Shown here: one piece after another, positions 25,079 through 34,666 of the stretch
Layout of the letters: every line of letters starts with the position of its first letter
How positions within the stretch are numbered: the first letter of the stretch is position 1
Source: Mangrovibacterium diazotrophicum
GTDB lineage: Bacteria > Bacteroidota > Bacteroidia > Bacteroidales > Prolixibacteraceae
Length of the DNA stretch: 64,000 bases
Assembly: GCF_003610535.1 (NCBI RefSeq)
Contig: NZ_RAPN01000006.1
Location: 124,001 to 188,000 of the forward strand
Reading direction: 5' to 3'
The notes under the pieces: generated by a model
The model's database searches: none
What the model was told of the DNA's origin: nothing
The model's input: only the letters and a program-made list of their open reading frames with translations
Made by a program: the position numbers and the translations under genes

Positions 25079-26941
25079 TTAATCCACTTGAAAAATAAAG
25101 GATTGCAAAGGCTTCAAGACGACATTAATTTGAGCCTTATTATTCGTTACGTTTAGTCGGTGTTCACCATCGTTTGTAAGCACATCCGTCAGAGCGCAGT
25201 CACCATCAACTAAATGCCAATCTTCGATAGTCCGGGTGTCCAGTTTTAGTTCGAATGAATATGTTTCACTGTCGCTGAAATTGCAGATAATAATCACCCT
25301 GTCATTGTCCTTCCAACGCACAAATGAAAACACTTTATCATTGTACCCCGGGGTATTTTCGCGATTGAAAGAATGAATCTCGCGATAGTTTCCGTTCAAT
25401 GCTGTTGATGTTGAAGAAAAACGGAGCAACGTCCGGTAAAACTGATGCAGCTCTTTTTCTTGCGGAGTAGACTGCCCGCCATCGAATGCGCCGCCATTCA
25501 TCCAGCGCTGATGAGCCAGGACTCCCCAGTAATCAAAAATCGTGGTTCGGCTTGCTGATCCGAATCCGGCATCCCCGGCTGCCGGCTCGCCAACATCCTG
25601 CCCAAAATACAGCATGGTTGGCGATGTACTAATACAGGTTGAAACCACCATGGCAGGCTTTCCTTTTTCTGCACTTCCCGCAAATTCGGGGCTGGCAATG
25701 CGCTGCTCGTCGTGATTTTCCAGGAAATGCAACATGTGGTGCTCGATATCCGCCAAACCATCCTGGATCGGCGCAATGTGATCAGTGCTTCCATGCCCCT
25801 GCATAATGTGTTTCAGGGTGTCGTACAATTCCACTTTATCGTACAGATAGTCCATTTTACCCAACCGGATATAATCGCGATACAAACTTGGATTGTATAC
25901 TTCCGCCAACAGAAAAGCATCCGGATTTTTCATCTTGATCGACGAGTTCATGTAACTCCAAAACTCAACCGGCACCATTTCGGCCATATCGTAGCGAAAA
26001 CCATCTACGCCCCTATCCAACCAGAAAAGTGCGATATCCCGAAACTTTATCCATGAGTTGGGAACATCTTTGTCTTTCCAATAATTAAAATGAATCTGAT
26101 AACTAAGTGTATCATAACCTGCCGGCAAACTGTCAAAATCAGGGGTCCCATCAGGACGAACGCCGTAGTTCACCTTTACCGTTTCGTACCAATCGTTAAT
26201 GTCTGGTTGTGCTTTACGAGATCCGTTGCCCGTCCATTTGGCAGGATACTCTTCAAATTTGCCGTCCGACAGCGGATTCTCTTCGCCACCCAGCGGTTTG
26301 TACCCGTTCCCGGCAACCGGCACCTGAAATGCTTCTCCCGGGATATAGTAGAAGTTATTATCGCGTTTGTATTCAACAGAAGTATCATCATTTTCTCCAA
26401 AATCAGCCACACCTTCGGGTTTTGAGATGGAATGGTAATTTCGGGCAACATGGTTCGGCACAATATCAATAATCACCTTCATGCCGTGGCGATGCGTACG
26501 TTCGATTAGTGCCTCGAACTCTTCCATCCGCTTCGCCGGGTCGATGGCCAAATCGGGATCAACATTGTAATAATCTTTTACTGCATAGGGCGAACCGGCA
26601 CGACCTTTTACCACATCGGGATCGTCATTATCGATACCATAAGCCGTGTAATCGCAAATAACTGCATGATGTGGCACGCCCGTGTACCAAATGTGGGTGA
26701 CGCCCATCGCTTTAATCGAGTCGAGCGCCCGATCCGTGAAATCGGCGAACTTCCCTACCCCGTTTTCTTCAATTGTTCCCCAAGGTTTGTTGGTTGTATT
26801 TGTATTGCCAAACAATCGGGTGAAAACCTGGTAAACAACCGGTTTCCCTTCATTCGTTTCCTTTTCAGGAATAACACTCGTTTTGGGTTGACAAGCCAAC
26901 AGAAACAAACCGGATAGTAACATGGCTAGCTTATTTTTCAT
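25079..26941 (-). CDS. GH13 alpha-amylase-family lipoprotein
   Basis: The 620-residue protein begins with a lipoprotein signal (FLLACQPK). No acidic stretch follows the cysteine, suggesting the periplasmic face rather than the cell surface. The GH13 regions are clear: region I IDIVPNHVAR, region II GVDGFRYDMAE with nucleophile Asp318, region III LLAEVYN with acid/base Glu347, region IV LENHDEQR with Asp411. A beta-sandwich C-terminal domain closes the protein. It should hydrolyse alpha-1,4 links in maltodextrins. It is the last gene of the MFS-pgmB-GH65-GH13-GH13 operon and is followed by a terminator; a repeat element separates it from the previous gene. Confidence 0.93.
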   Translation of the reverse strand: MKNKLAMLLSGLFLLACQPKTSVIPEKETNEGKPVVYQVFTRLFGNTNTTNKPWGTIEENGVGKFADFTDRALDSIKAMGVTHIWYTGVPHHAVICDYTAYGIDNDDPDVVKGRAGSPYAVKDYYNVDPDLAIDPAKRMEEFEALIERTHRHGMKVIIDIVPNHVARNYHSISKPEGVADFGENDDTSVEYKRDNNFYYIPGEAFQVPVAGNGYKPLGGEENPLSDGKFEEYPAKWTGNGSRKAQPDINDWYETVKVNYGVRPDGTPDFDSLPAGYDTLSYQIHFNYWKDKDVPNSWIKFRDIALFWLDRGVDGFRYDMAEMVPVEFWSYMNSSIKMKNPDAFLLAEVYNPSLYRDYIRLGKMDYLYDKVELYDTLKHIMQGHGSTDHIAPIQDGLADIEHHMLHFLENHDEQRIASPEFAGSAEKGKPAMVVSTCISTSPTMLYFGQDVGEPAAGDAGFGSASRTTIFDYWGVLAHQRWMNGGAFDGGQSTPQEKELHQFYRTLLRFSSTSTALNGNYREIHSFNRENTPGYNDKVFSFVRWKDNDRVIIICNFSDSETYSFELKLDTRTIEDWHLVDGDCALTDVLTNDGEHRLNVTNNKAQINVVLKPLQSFIFQVD

Positions 26942-26979
26942 TTTATGAATGGAATTTTGAAACCCTGTTAAATTTCGAA

Positions 26980-27078
26980 ATAGTCATCCTTAACTTATTT
27001 CCCAAGACGTCATCCCGAATTTATTTCGGGATCTCTTTGTGAATGGAAAAGATCCTGAAACGAGTTCAGGATGACTAT
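26980..27078. repeat. REP-like palindromic repeat inside the operon
   Basis: Ends ATAGTCATCC / GGATGACTAT are perfect 10-base inverted repeats. Inside lie CGTCATCCCGAA..TTCGGGATCTC and AGATCCTGAAACGAGTTCAGG, variants of one motif (GTCATCC-GAA-TTCGGGATC). Copies of this GTCATCCTGAA/TTCAGGATC family are, to my memory, widely scattered in Bacteroidota intergenic DNA. Non-coding. Confidence 0.7.
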
Positions 27079-27119
27079 CGACTCTTCTTCTATTATTTCG
27101 GTTTTAGCGTACCGCCAGA

Positions 27120-28964
27120 CTACTTCAACTCAATAATCATTGCCGATTCTGCAGGCACGGCAATTGTTAAGAGGTCAGTCAAATTTGTCGCTGTGATAAT
27201 GTCTTTACCTGTTGTGAAACCGCCCATCACTTCTGAAAAACGATCCGTTTTGACCTGCTTTTCCTGCATATTTTTATTCAGAATCACCATGACTGTTTCT
27301 TCATCGTTTGTTCGGAAATAGACATAAACACCATCTTCCGGGACGAAGTGAATCAAGCGACCATTGTGAATGACCTCCTTATCTTTCCGCCAATGTTGAA
27401 TAGTGCGAACATAGTTTTGCATGTCCTTTTGTGCGTCAGTCAGTCCTTCGCCGGTAAACGCATTCACCGCATCTCCGTCCCATCCGCCCGGGTAATCACT
27501 GCGGATCACGCCATGATCTTCGGTTCCCTTGTTACTCATCAGAACTTCTGTTCCGTAATAAATCTGTGGTATTCCGCGAGTCGTCAGGAAGTACGCCACG
27601 CCCAGCTTGAGCTTATTCACATCTTCGCCAACCTGTGTGTAAAAGCGCGACATATCGTGATTATCGGGGAAAACAACCAGGTTACCAGCATCCGAATATT
27701 GATAATCGTTTGATAAAGCTTCATACAGCTCGATCATTCCGTAGTCAAAATCTTCCGCATGGTTCATTGCCCGCGAGGCTGCATTTTGCAAGGGAAAATC
27801 CATCAGGCTGGGCAGGTAGCATTCGTAACCGTCGCTGTTTACTTTTCCTTTTTGCCAATACGAAACCGTCGCCGGATTCATGCTCCACTCCTCTCCCACA
27901 ATGTTGAAGTTCGGGTATTCTTCGAGTACGCGTTTTGTCCAGTCGGCCATCATGTGCTTGTCCGGGTAAGGCCAGGTATCCTGACGGATGCCATCCAAAC
28001 CAACATACTCGATCCACCAAATCGAATTTTGGATCAGGTAGGTTGCCATGAACGGATTGCGCTGATTCAGATCAGGCATGCTTTCAACAAACCAGCCGTC
28101 CGACATTGCTTTTTTGTCCGCCTCCGAAGCATGCGGATCCTGGTTCACCGTTCTGCGATGGCTCGTCACTTTCCAGTTTGGATAGTTGTTAATCCAGTCG
28201 TGCATCGGCATATCGTCCATCCACCAGTGCTCCGAGCCACAATGGTTGAAGATCATATCCATGATCAGCTTCATGCCCCTTTTCTTCAAATCTTTTGAAA
28301 GCTCGAGGTATTCGTCATTGCTTCCGTAACGCGGGTCAACCTTGTAAAAGTCGGTGGTTGAGTAACCATGATAAGAAGTTTTGGTCATGTTATTTTCCAA
28401 AACCGGGTTCAGCCAAACAGCTGTAAAACCCAAATCCTGAATGTAATCGAGGTGATCAACAATCCCCTGTAAATCGCCACCGTGACGACCGTCTTTATCT
28501 GCCCGGCTCGGCTGTTCTTTCATCCCCTCCACGGCGTCATTTCCTGGATTGCCGTTGGCAAAGCGGTCAGGCGTGATCAGGTAAATCACATCTGAACTGT
28601 TGAAGCCCTTTCGTTCTGACGAATGTGGTTCGCGGGTTTTCAATTCGTATTTAAATTCCCCGGTTTGCTTTTTACCGGTTTTAAACACAATCGCAAAACT
28701 TCCGGGCTGTGCGTCTTTCGCGATCTGAAGATCGACAAACAGGTAGTTGGGATTTTCAACCCGCGTTACACTCTCAATCGTAACTCCGGGATAGCTAATT
28801 TCAGGCATACTGGCGCCGATATTCTCGCCATGAATCATCAGCTGCAGGTTCGGATTTTTCATGCCAACCCACCAGAACATCGGCTCAACCCGATCAATTC
28901 CGGCAGCCATCAGAAAATTGAGCTGCGCAACGAACAGGACAAGAAGTACTAAATAACGTTTCAT
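27120..28964 (-). CDS. susA: GH13 neopullulanase/cyclomaltodextrinase (SusA-like)
   Basis: The 614-residue protein has a signal peptide (MKRYLVLLVLFVAQLNFLMAA). An N-terminal immunoglobulin-like domain of the cyclomaltodextrinase type follows (RVEPMFWWVGMKNPNLQLM). The catalytic barrel has MDMIFNHCGSEHWWM (region I), GLDGIRQDTWPYPD with Asp329, VGEEWSM with Glu358, and FPDNHDMSR. Length and N-terminal domain match Bacteroides SusA, which is periplasmic and cleaves maltooligosaccharides, pullulan and cyclodextrins. It lies 31 bases after the GH65 gene in the LacI-associated operon. Confidence 0.92.
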   Translation of the reverse strand: MKRYLVLLVLFVAQLNFLMAAGIDRVEPMFWWVGMKNPNLQLMIHGENIGASMPEISYPGVTIESVTRVENPNYLFVDLQIAKDAQPGSFAIVFKTGKKQTGEFKYELKTREPHSSERKGFNSSDVIYLITPDRFANGNPGNDAVEGMKEQPSRADKDGRHGGDLQGIVDHLDYIQDLGFTAVWLNPVLENNMTKTSYHGYSTTDFYKVDPRYGSNDEYLELSKDLKKRGMKLIMDMIFNHCGSEHWWMDDMPMHDWINNYPNWKVTSHRRTVNQDPHASEADKKAMSDGWFVESMPDLNQRNPFMATYLIQNSIWWIEYVGLDGIRQDTWPYPDKHMMADWTKRVLEEYPNFNIVGEEWSMNPATVSYWQKGKVNSDGYECYLPSLMDFPLQNAASRAMNHAEDFDYGMIELYEALSNDYQYSDAGNLVVFPDNHDMSRFYTQVGEDVNKLKLGVAYFLTTRGIPQIYYGTEVLMSNKGTEDHGVIRSDYPGGWDGDAVNAFTGEGLTDAQKDMQNYVRTIQHWRKDKEVIHNGRLIHFVPEDGVYVYFRTNDEETVMVILNKNMQEKQVKTDRFSEVMGGFTTGKDIITATNLTDLLTIAVPAESAMIIELK

Positions 28965-28995
28965 TGGTTTTCGGTTTTTCTTACAATTTAACTTT

Positions 28996-31317
28996 TTATT
29001 GGGGAACTGATTTGCTCGCCAGCACCAATTCGCCGTTTTCCTTTAGTTGGTGCTGTTCACCCCAAATAACAACATCAACAGCGACCGCGCTGTGATTGGT
29101 AATTTTCAGTTCACTGCCCATGCGGATTTCCAGGTGTGCTCCACGGAAATTAATTCGGAATGCAAAAGCATCCCATGATTTTGGGAGAAATGGGTTCAAC
29201 AGCAATTGGCCGTCTTTTACATCCATGCCACCAAAAGTCTCCACAAAAGCCAGCCAGGTTCCTCCCATACTAGTAATGTGAAGACCATCTTCTGTATCGT
29301 TGTTGTAGTCATCCAGGTCGAGGCGAGCCGTGCGCAGGTACATTTCGTAAGCTTTTTCCTCGCGACCAATACGTGCTGCCAGAATCGCATGAATACAGGA
29401 TGACAAGGACGATTCGTGAACAGTGATCGGTTCATAAAAATCGAAGTGGCGACGCAAAGTCTCCTTGTCAAAGTCGTGCCGGAACCAGTAAAAACTTTGC
29501 AAAGTATCCGCCTGTTTTATGTAGCAGGAGCGCAAAATCCGGTCCCACGACCAGTTTTGGTGAATCGGACGTTCGGCAGGATCAAGGTCGGCAGCCGGAA
29601 TAATTTCTTTGTCCAGGAAGCCATCCTGCTGCAGGAAGATTTCGCGCTTCTTATCGTATGGGAAATACATGTTGTCAATGATTTCCCGCCACAAAGCGGT
29701 CTCACTTTGCTCGTTGAACGACCATTTGCGGGTCAACTCGCTGTACAAATACGGATGTTCTTTCGTGAGGTAATCGATCACCTCAAGGGTATATTTCAAG
29801 GTCCACACTGCCATGCGACTGGTGTGGAAATTATTATTGACGTTGTTCTCGTACTCGTTCGGACCGGTAACGCCCAGCATGACGTAGGCGTTTTTATCCT
29901 CTGACCAGTTAATACGCTGCGCCCAGAAACGAGAGATTCCAAGCAAAACTTCGAAGCCAAACGGAGCCAGGTAGTTTTTGTCGCCGGTGTAGTTGATGTA
30001 ATTGTAAATCGCATAAGCAATCGCACCGTTCCGATGAATTTCCTCAAAAGTGATCTCCCACTCGTTGTGGCATTCTTCACCATTGATGGTCACCATTGGG
30101 TACAAAGCTGCACCATCGCTGAAACCTAATTTCTGTGCATTTTCAATCGCCTTTTGCAGGTGCTTGTGACGATACAATAAAAGGTTTTTGGCCACCAACT
30201 GCGGAGCTGTCGCCATGAAGAATGGCAAGCAATAGGCTTCAGTATCCCAATAGGTTACGCCGCCGTATTTCTCACCGGTAAAGCCTTTGGGACCAACATT
30301 CAGCCGCTCGTCATCGCCCGAATAAGTTTGCATCAGCTGGAAAATATTGAAACGGATGCCCTGCTGCGCGGCAGCATCTCCTTTGACCATGATATCGGCC
30401 GTTTCCCAACGCTTCTCCCACTTTTCGCTATGTGCATCAAACAACTTATCGAAACCGGCAGCAACCGCCTCGCCCAATTTCACTTTAACATGCAGCATCA
30501 GCTTTTGTCTGGATTGATAAAGCGATGAGTTAACAGCCATGTATTTTTCAATAACAACTTCATCACCGGCAGAAACGCCGAGCTCAAAATTATTGGCTAC
30601 AAACTTTTCGTCGGAATACGGCTGCCGGGCTGCCTTTACTTTTTCGCCATTGTGGTACAAATGTGTTTCGATACCATGACAAACAAAAAACGAGGTTTTC
30701 TTGGTTTCCATGCAAAGGAAGGCTTTGTCCGGAGCAACATCTTTTTCGGTCTCCATCCAAAATTTCTCGTCGTAGTTCGAATCTTCATTGGCGATATCGC
30801 CATCGATGAAGGAACAAAGGCTAAGTGTTCCGTCGAAATTGACGCTTTTCAAGCTGTAGCGGATAGCACCAACCTCTTTTTCGGCGATGCTCAGGAATCG
30901 TTCTGCTTTAACCTCGATTTTCTTTCCCGATGGCAACTGGGCTTTGAAAGTGCGGGTTAGCAGTGCTGTGCGCATATCCAAAACACGCGAGAAATCTTCA
31001 ACTTCCGCCGTCGCCAGGTCCAACTCTTCCTCGTCCAACCGGATGCGGAGGCCGATCCAGTTGGCGGCATTCAGGATTTTGGCGAAATACTCGGGATAGC
31101 CGTTTTTCCACCAGCCTACACGTGTTTTGTCGGGATAGTAAACCCCCGCCATATAATTTCCTTTGAGCGAGTCGCCCGAATAAGTTTCTTCAAAATTAGC
31201 CCGCTGGCCGGTGTGTCCGTTTCCAATGCTGAACAGACTTTCCGAAATTCGGTTATACCCCGGATTAAATCCTTCTTCAATAACCTGCCATTCCGAATGT
31301 ATAATGTAATTTTTCAT
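28996..31317 (-). CDS. GH65 maltose phosphorylase-type enzyme
   Basis: The 773-residue cytoplasmic protein has no signal peptide. It shows the GH65 N-terminal beta-sandwich (FSIGNGHTGQRANFEE, WWKNGYPEYFAKILNA) and an (alpha/alpha)6 barrel with WDTEAYCLPFF. VTGPNEYENNVNNNF contains the predicted general acid Glu488, almost the same position as Glu487 of Lactobacillus brevis maltose phosphorylase. Phosphorolysis of maltose gives beta-glucose-1-phosphate and glucose, and the overlapping upstream gene encodes the matching beta-phosphoglucomutase, which supports a disaccharide phosphorylase over a hydrolase. Kojibiose or trehalose specificity is not excluded by sequence alone. A GTG at 31326 overlapping the pgmB stop is an alternative start; ATG 31317 is preferred. 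Confidence 0.9.
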   Translation of the reverse strand: MKNYIIHSEWQVIEEGFNPGYNRISESLFSIGNGHTGQRANFEETYSGDSLKGNYMAGVYYPDKTRVGWWKNGYPEYFAKILNAANWIGLRIRLDEEELDLATAEVEDFSRVLDMRTALLTRTFKAQLPSGKKIEVKAERFLSIAEKEVGAIRYSLKSVNFDGTLSLCSFIDGDIANEDSNYDEKFWMETEKDVAPDKAFLCMETKKTSFFVCHGIETHLYHNGEKVKAARQPYSDEKFVANNFELGVSAGDEVVIEKYMAVNSSLYQSRQKLMLHVKVKLGEAVAAGFDKLFDAHSEKWEKRWETADIMVKGDAAAQQGIRFNIFQLMQTYSGDDERLNVGPKGFTGEKYGGVTYWDTEAYCLPFFMATAPQLVAKNLLLYRHKHLQKAIENAQKLGFSDGAALYPMVTINGEECHNEWEITFEEIHRNGAIAYAIYNYINYTGDKNYLAPFGFEVLLGISRFWAQRINWSEDKNAYVMLGVTGPNEYENNVNNNFHTSRMAVWTLKYTLEVIDYLTKEHPYLYSELTRKWSFNEQSETALWREIIDNMYFPYDKKREIFLQQDGFLDKEIIPAADLDPAERPIHQNWSWDRILRSCYIKQADTLQSFYWFRHDFDKETLRRHFDFYEPITVHESSLSSCIHAILAARIGREEKAYEMYLRTARLDLDDYNNDTEDGLHITSMGGTWLAFVETFGGMDVKDGQLLLNPFLPKSWDAFAFRINFRGAHLEIRMGSELKITNHSAVAVDVVIWGEQHQLKENGELVLASKSVPQ

Positions 31318-31322
31318 ACTTG

Positions 31323-31994
31323 TCACTTAGTCATCGTTAAATTAATTTGTTGAAAAAGGCTTTCAGGTTCAACCCCGTCAAAGCCGGGAATAACCAAATC
31401 GGCCATGGCTAGCGTTTTTCGGTCACCAATTCCGACGCATCGCATGCCACCGTTACGGGCTGCTTCCACCCCGGCTATCGCATCCTCGAAAACCAGGCAA
31501 GCTGCCGGTTCAACCTGTAAAGCTTCCGCTCCTTTCAGAAAAACCTCGGGATCGGGTTTGGCTTTGCTGACTTTTGTTCCGTCGATAACCGCATCGAACA
31601 AATCCCCAATCTTCAAACGTTCCAGGATTAATTGCGCATTTTTACTGGCAGAGCCAAGGGCTACACCAATCTTTCTCTGCCTCAACCCGGTCAAAAACTC
31701 TTTCACTCCAGGCAAAATTTCGTCTTCGCCCATCTGCATGATGTAATTCAGATAGTCGCTATTTTTTTGTTCCGCCAGTTCATTTTTCTTTTCCTGCGGC
31801 AGTTCAAGCTTTCCTAAATTCAGGATGATATCGAGCGAATCCATTCGACTTACGCCTTTCAGCAGTTCGTTGTGCTCCAGGGTGAATTCGATACCCAACT
31901 CTTCAGCCAGTTTTTTCCAGGCTAAAAAGTGATAACGGGCCGTATCGACCAGAACTCCGTCCAGGTCGAACAAGCAAGCAGCTATTTTTTTCAT
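31323..31994 (-). CDS. pgmB: beta-phosphoglucomutase
   Basis: The 223-residue HAD-superfamily enzyme begins CLFDLDGVLVDTARYHF, with nucleophile Asp10 and acid/base Asp12. Then come the substrate-specificity cap (LLKGVSRMDSLDIIL, matching the GVSR-type loop of beta-PGM), VALGSASKNAQLIL, KPDPEVFLKGAEAL and CLVFEDAIAGVEAARNGGM for Mg binding. It converts beta-glucose-1-phosphate from the GH65 phosphorylase into glucose-6-phosphate. Its start overlaps the MFS stop by 4 bases (ATGA) and its stop abuts the GH65 start, so the three are translationally coupled. Confidence 0.94.
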   Translation of the reverse strand: MKKIAACLFDLDGVLVDTARYHFLAWKKLAEELGIEFTLEHNELLKGVSRMDSLDIILNLGKLELPQEKKNELAEQKNSDYLNYIMQMGEDEILPGVKEFLTGLRQRKIGVALGSASKNAQLILERLKIGDLFDAVIDGTKVSKAKPDPEVFLKGAEALQVEPAACLVFEDAIAGVEAARNGGMRCVGIGDRKTLAMADLVIPGFDGVEPESLFQQINLTMTK

Positions 31995-33355
31995 TGTCTT
32001 TTTTCTCGAGGTGTTTTGATCGAGGTGACAGCCAAAGCGCCTAACAGCATGGAAACGCCGCAGACAATCATCATGTAAATCGCTTCGTTAGCAAAGAGAC
32101 TTTTCAGGATGAAACCGCCTACAAAGCCCGAGATAATTTGCGGACCTGCAATGGTAAAATTGAAGATGCCCATGTAAACACCCATCTTATCGGCCGGCAG
32201 CGATTCGGAAAGAATCGAGTACGGCATGGCCAGGATTGCCGCCCAGGCAATACCAACGCCAACCATCGACAGAATCAACAAATTGGGTGAATTGAAAAAG
32301 TACATGGAAATATAACCTACTCCTCCAAGCAAAAGGGCAACGCCGTATGTGGTTTTCCGACCGAAAGTCCCGGCAATGCGGGTCATTACAACCGAAAACA
32401 ACGCCGCAAACAAACTGTAGGCGCCAAACAAAACGCCGACCCAGTTTCCGGCTTCCTGGTACAACTCCGATGTGGCATCACCTATGGGTGTTCCAAAGGC
32501 ATGTTGCGCCACCGCAGGGGTTGTGTAAACCCACATAATGTAGAGTGCAAACCAGGAAAAGAACTGTACAAGCGCCAACTGAGCCATCACTTTCGGCATT
32601 TGAGTGAACAAATGCCAAAAGTTGGTCAGCTTTTCGCCCAGCGATTTTTTTTGTTTCCCGTACGCCGTCCATTCGTCGAAGTCGATCCCGTTTTGTGCGC
32701 AGTATTCTTTAGGTGGATATTCTTTGGTTTTAAACACCGTCCAAATAACCGATAGCAACAAAATAGCACCGCCAATGTAGAATGACCAAATTACAGAGGG
32801 AGGAACCTCGCCTTCGGCAGCCGTGTTACTTACTTTCAAAATATTGGTCAGAAAATAAGGCAATACAGAACCAACAACTGCCCCTGTGTTAATCAGGAAG
32901 CTCTGCACCGAGTACCCCAGCGTGCGCTGGTTATCGGGAACCATGTCGGCCACCAAAGCCCGAAAAGGCTGCATGGTAATGTTGAACGAGCCATCCATCA
33001 GGGCGAACATCAAGGCTCCAAAAACCAGAGCCGGGATAACTGACACCAAAGCTGCCGAGTTGGGCATGAGCCACATGGCAACAGCGGCAATAAATGCGCC
33101 TCCTAAGATGTACGAGCCACGACGGCCAAAACGGTTCCAGGTTCGGTCGCTTGCCGCACCAACAATCGGCTGGACAATTAAGCCCATCACCGGAGCTGCT
33201 AACCAAAAAAAGGAAAGGGAGTGCAAATCAGCACCCAGGTTTGAAAGTATCCGACTGACATTGGCACTCTGTAATGCGAAACCGATTTGAATTCCCAGGA
33301 AACCAAAACTGACATTCCAGATTTGCCAAAAACGAAGAGCAGGTTTAATCTTCAT
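31991..33355 (-). CDS. MFS sugar (maltose) transporter
   Basis: The 454-residue protein has about 12 transmembrane segments. It begins FWQIWNVSFGFLGIQIGFALQ and continues with GLIVQPIVGAASDRTWNRFGRR, the MFS loop 2-3 signature in the form seen in GPH/SLC45-like sugar symporters, and later FSWFALYIMWVYTTP. It is the first gene of an operon with beta-PGM and a maltose phosphorylase, so it most likely brings maltose or short maltodextrins across the inner membrane with protons. A Bacteroidetes-type promoter and a LacI operator precede it. Confidence 0.9.
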   Translation of the reverse strand: MKIKPALRFWQIWNVSFGFLGIQIGFALQSANVSRILSNLGADLHSLSFFWLAAPVMGLIVQPIVGAASDRTWNRFGRRGSYILGGAFIAAVAMWLMPNSAALVSVIPALVFGALMFALMDGSFNITMQPFRALVADMVPDNQRTLGYSVQSFLINTGAVVGSVLPYFLTNILKVSNTAAEGEVPPSVIWSFYIGGAILLLSVIWTVFKTKEYPPKEYCAQNGIDFDEWTAYGKQKKSLGEKLTNFWHLFTQMPKVMAQLALVQFFSWFALYIMWVYTTPAVAQHAFGTPIGDATSELYQEAGNWVGVLFGAYSLFAALFSVVMTRIAGTFGRKTTYGVALLLGGVGYISMYFFNSPNLLILSMVGVGIAWAAILAMPYSILSESLPADKMGVYMGIFNFTIAGPQIISGFVGGFILKSLFANEAIYMMIVCGVSMLLGALAVTSIKTPREKRQ

Positions 33356-33512
33356 ATTAGCTTATTAAGTTTCAAGGCTGTCAACCTTTTAAATTTAAAA
33401 ACTGAAATTGCCACGCACCAATCAGGCGAGCCTGAAAAATGCATGCTTCGGATTCTGAGAAACTCAGTTAAAAACGGAATAAAATCGAAGTAAAATATCG
33501 GATGATCTGGAG

Positions 33513-33545
33513 CAAATATAAGCTGCAATTTTCAAATTATGCAAA
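33513..33545 (-). promoter_or_regulatory. promoter of the MFS-pgmB-GH65-GH13 operon
   Basis: On the minus strand TTTG (complement of 33542-33545) is followed 21 bases later by TATATTTG (33513-33520), matching the Bacteroidetes -33 TTTG / -7 TAnnTTTG consensus. The predicted start is near 33507, about 150 bases before the MFS ATG. Confidence 0.6.
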
Positions 33546-33613
33546 TTCCCGAATATGCTCTGCATCCAACAACAGACTGAAAAAGAACGAAATTCGGTCT
33601 GCAAAGCCCATTT

Positions 33614-33623
33614 CAAACGTTTG
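33614..33623. promoter_or_regulatory. LacI-family operator upstream of the MFS operon
   Basis: CAAACGTTTG is a perfect palindrome with central CG, typical of LacI-family sites, and identical to the core of the site before susC. It lies about 110 bases upstream of the predicted transcription start, which fits activation or looping better than simple promoter occlusion. Confidence 0.7.
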
Positions 33624-33652
33624 CGGAGAAATTTGAAAAAATTTTGATTTTC

Positions 33653-34666
33653 TTATTTCGACGACTCTCGAACAACCAAATTCCCTTGCAAAACACGGGT
33701 AACTGGTGTGTAATTTTCGTCGGAGCTGAGTATTCGCTGCAGCAAAATCTCGGTGGCCAGACTCCCCATTTCATAGCCGTGTTGATCGACTGAAGTCAAT
33801 GGAGGATTGGTAATCCCCGACAGGCGTCCATCGCTAAAACCTACAATTGCAATTTGCTCCGGAATTTTAACACCTAACTTCTGCAGTCCTTGCATCGCAC
33901 CCACAGCAGTCAAATCATTGGTAGCAAAAATACCATCCGGTAAATTCTTATTGTCGACCATATGTCTGACAGCAACAACAGCCTTTTCAAAATTATCAGC
34001 CTCAATAATCAATGCAGGATCCTCGGTCAATCCCGCTTCCCGTACTGCTCGCAGGTAACCGTCTTTACGATTCGTACTAATTTGTAAATGACTCGGTCCC
34101 GAAAAATGCACGATTCGCTTTCGACCATTATCAATCAAATGCTTCGTCGCTTTGTATGCGGCTTCTTCATCATCAATTACCACCTGGTCAGACTCCAGCC
34201 CCGGAACAATCCGATCGAAAAAAACGAGCGGAATTCCCTTTTCTTTCATCATTCGCAGGTGATCGAAATTTGTCGCTTCTTTGGCTACCGAAACCAGAAC
34301 ACCATCAACCCGGTGAGCCAGCAACATATTCGTATTGGCCACTTCCCGGTCGTACTTCTCATTCGACTGACATATCATAACCGTATAACCCGCTTTATAG
34401 GCAACATCTTCGATACCACTAATAACAGATGAGAAGAAATGATGTACAATCTCCGGGATAATAACCCCGATCGTATTGCTTCGGCTTTGCTTCAAACTCA
34501 ACGCAATGGCATTGGGCTGGTACTTCAATTGCGCCGCCAGCTCGTTAACCGCTTTCTTAGTCTCAACACTGATATCCGGATGGTCCTTCAATGCACGCGA
34601 AACGGTTGATGCGGAAATACCCAATATGCGGGCAATATCTTTAATGGTGATCGGATTGTTTTTCAT
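33653..34666 (-). CDS. LacI family transcriptional regulator of the starch/maltose locus
   Basis: The 337-residue protein has the LacI helix-turn-helix (TIKDIARILGISASTVSRAL, residues 7-26) and hinge helix (YQPNAIALSLKQSRSNTIGV). The periplasmic-binding-protein-like core follows, with HFFSSVISGIEDVA, VDGVLVSVAKEA, GIPLVFFDRI, DGIFATNDLTAVGAMQGL and TSVDQHGYEMG. It lies between two divergent operons of maltodextrin use, and CAAACGTTTG palindromes occur before each, so it is the likely local regulator; the effector is presumably maltose or a derivative. A TATATTTG box (complement of 34749-34756) precedes it with CTTG 17 bases further up, a plausible promoter. Confidence 0.92.
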   Translation of the reverse strand: MKNNPITIKDIARILGISASTVSRALKDHPDISVETKKAVNELAAQLKYQPNAIALSLKQSRSNTIGVIIPEIVHHFFSSVISGIEDVAYKAGYTVMICQSNEKYDREVANTNMLLAHRVDGVLVSVAKEATNFDHLRMMKEKGIPLVFFDRIVPGLESDQVVIDDEEAAYKATKHLIDNGRKRIVHFSGPSHLQISTNRKDGYLRAVREAGLTEDPALIIEADNFEKAVVAVRHMVDNKNLPDGIFATNDLTAVGAMQGLQKLGVKIPEQIAIVGFSDGRLSGITNPPLTSVDQHGYEMGSLATEILLQRILSSDENYTPVTRVLQGNLVVRESSK

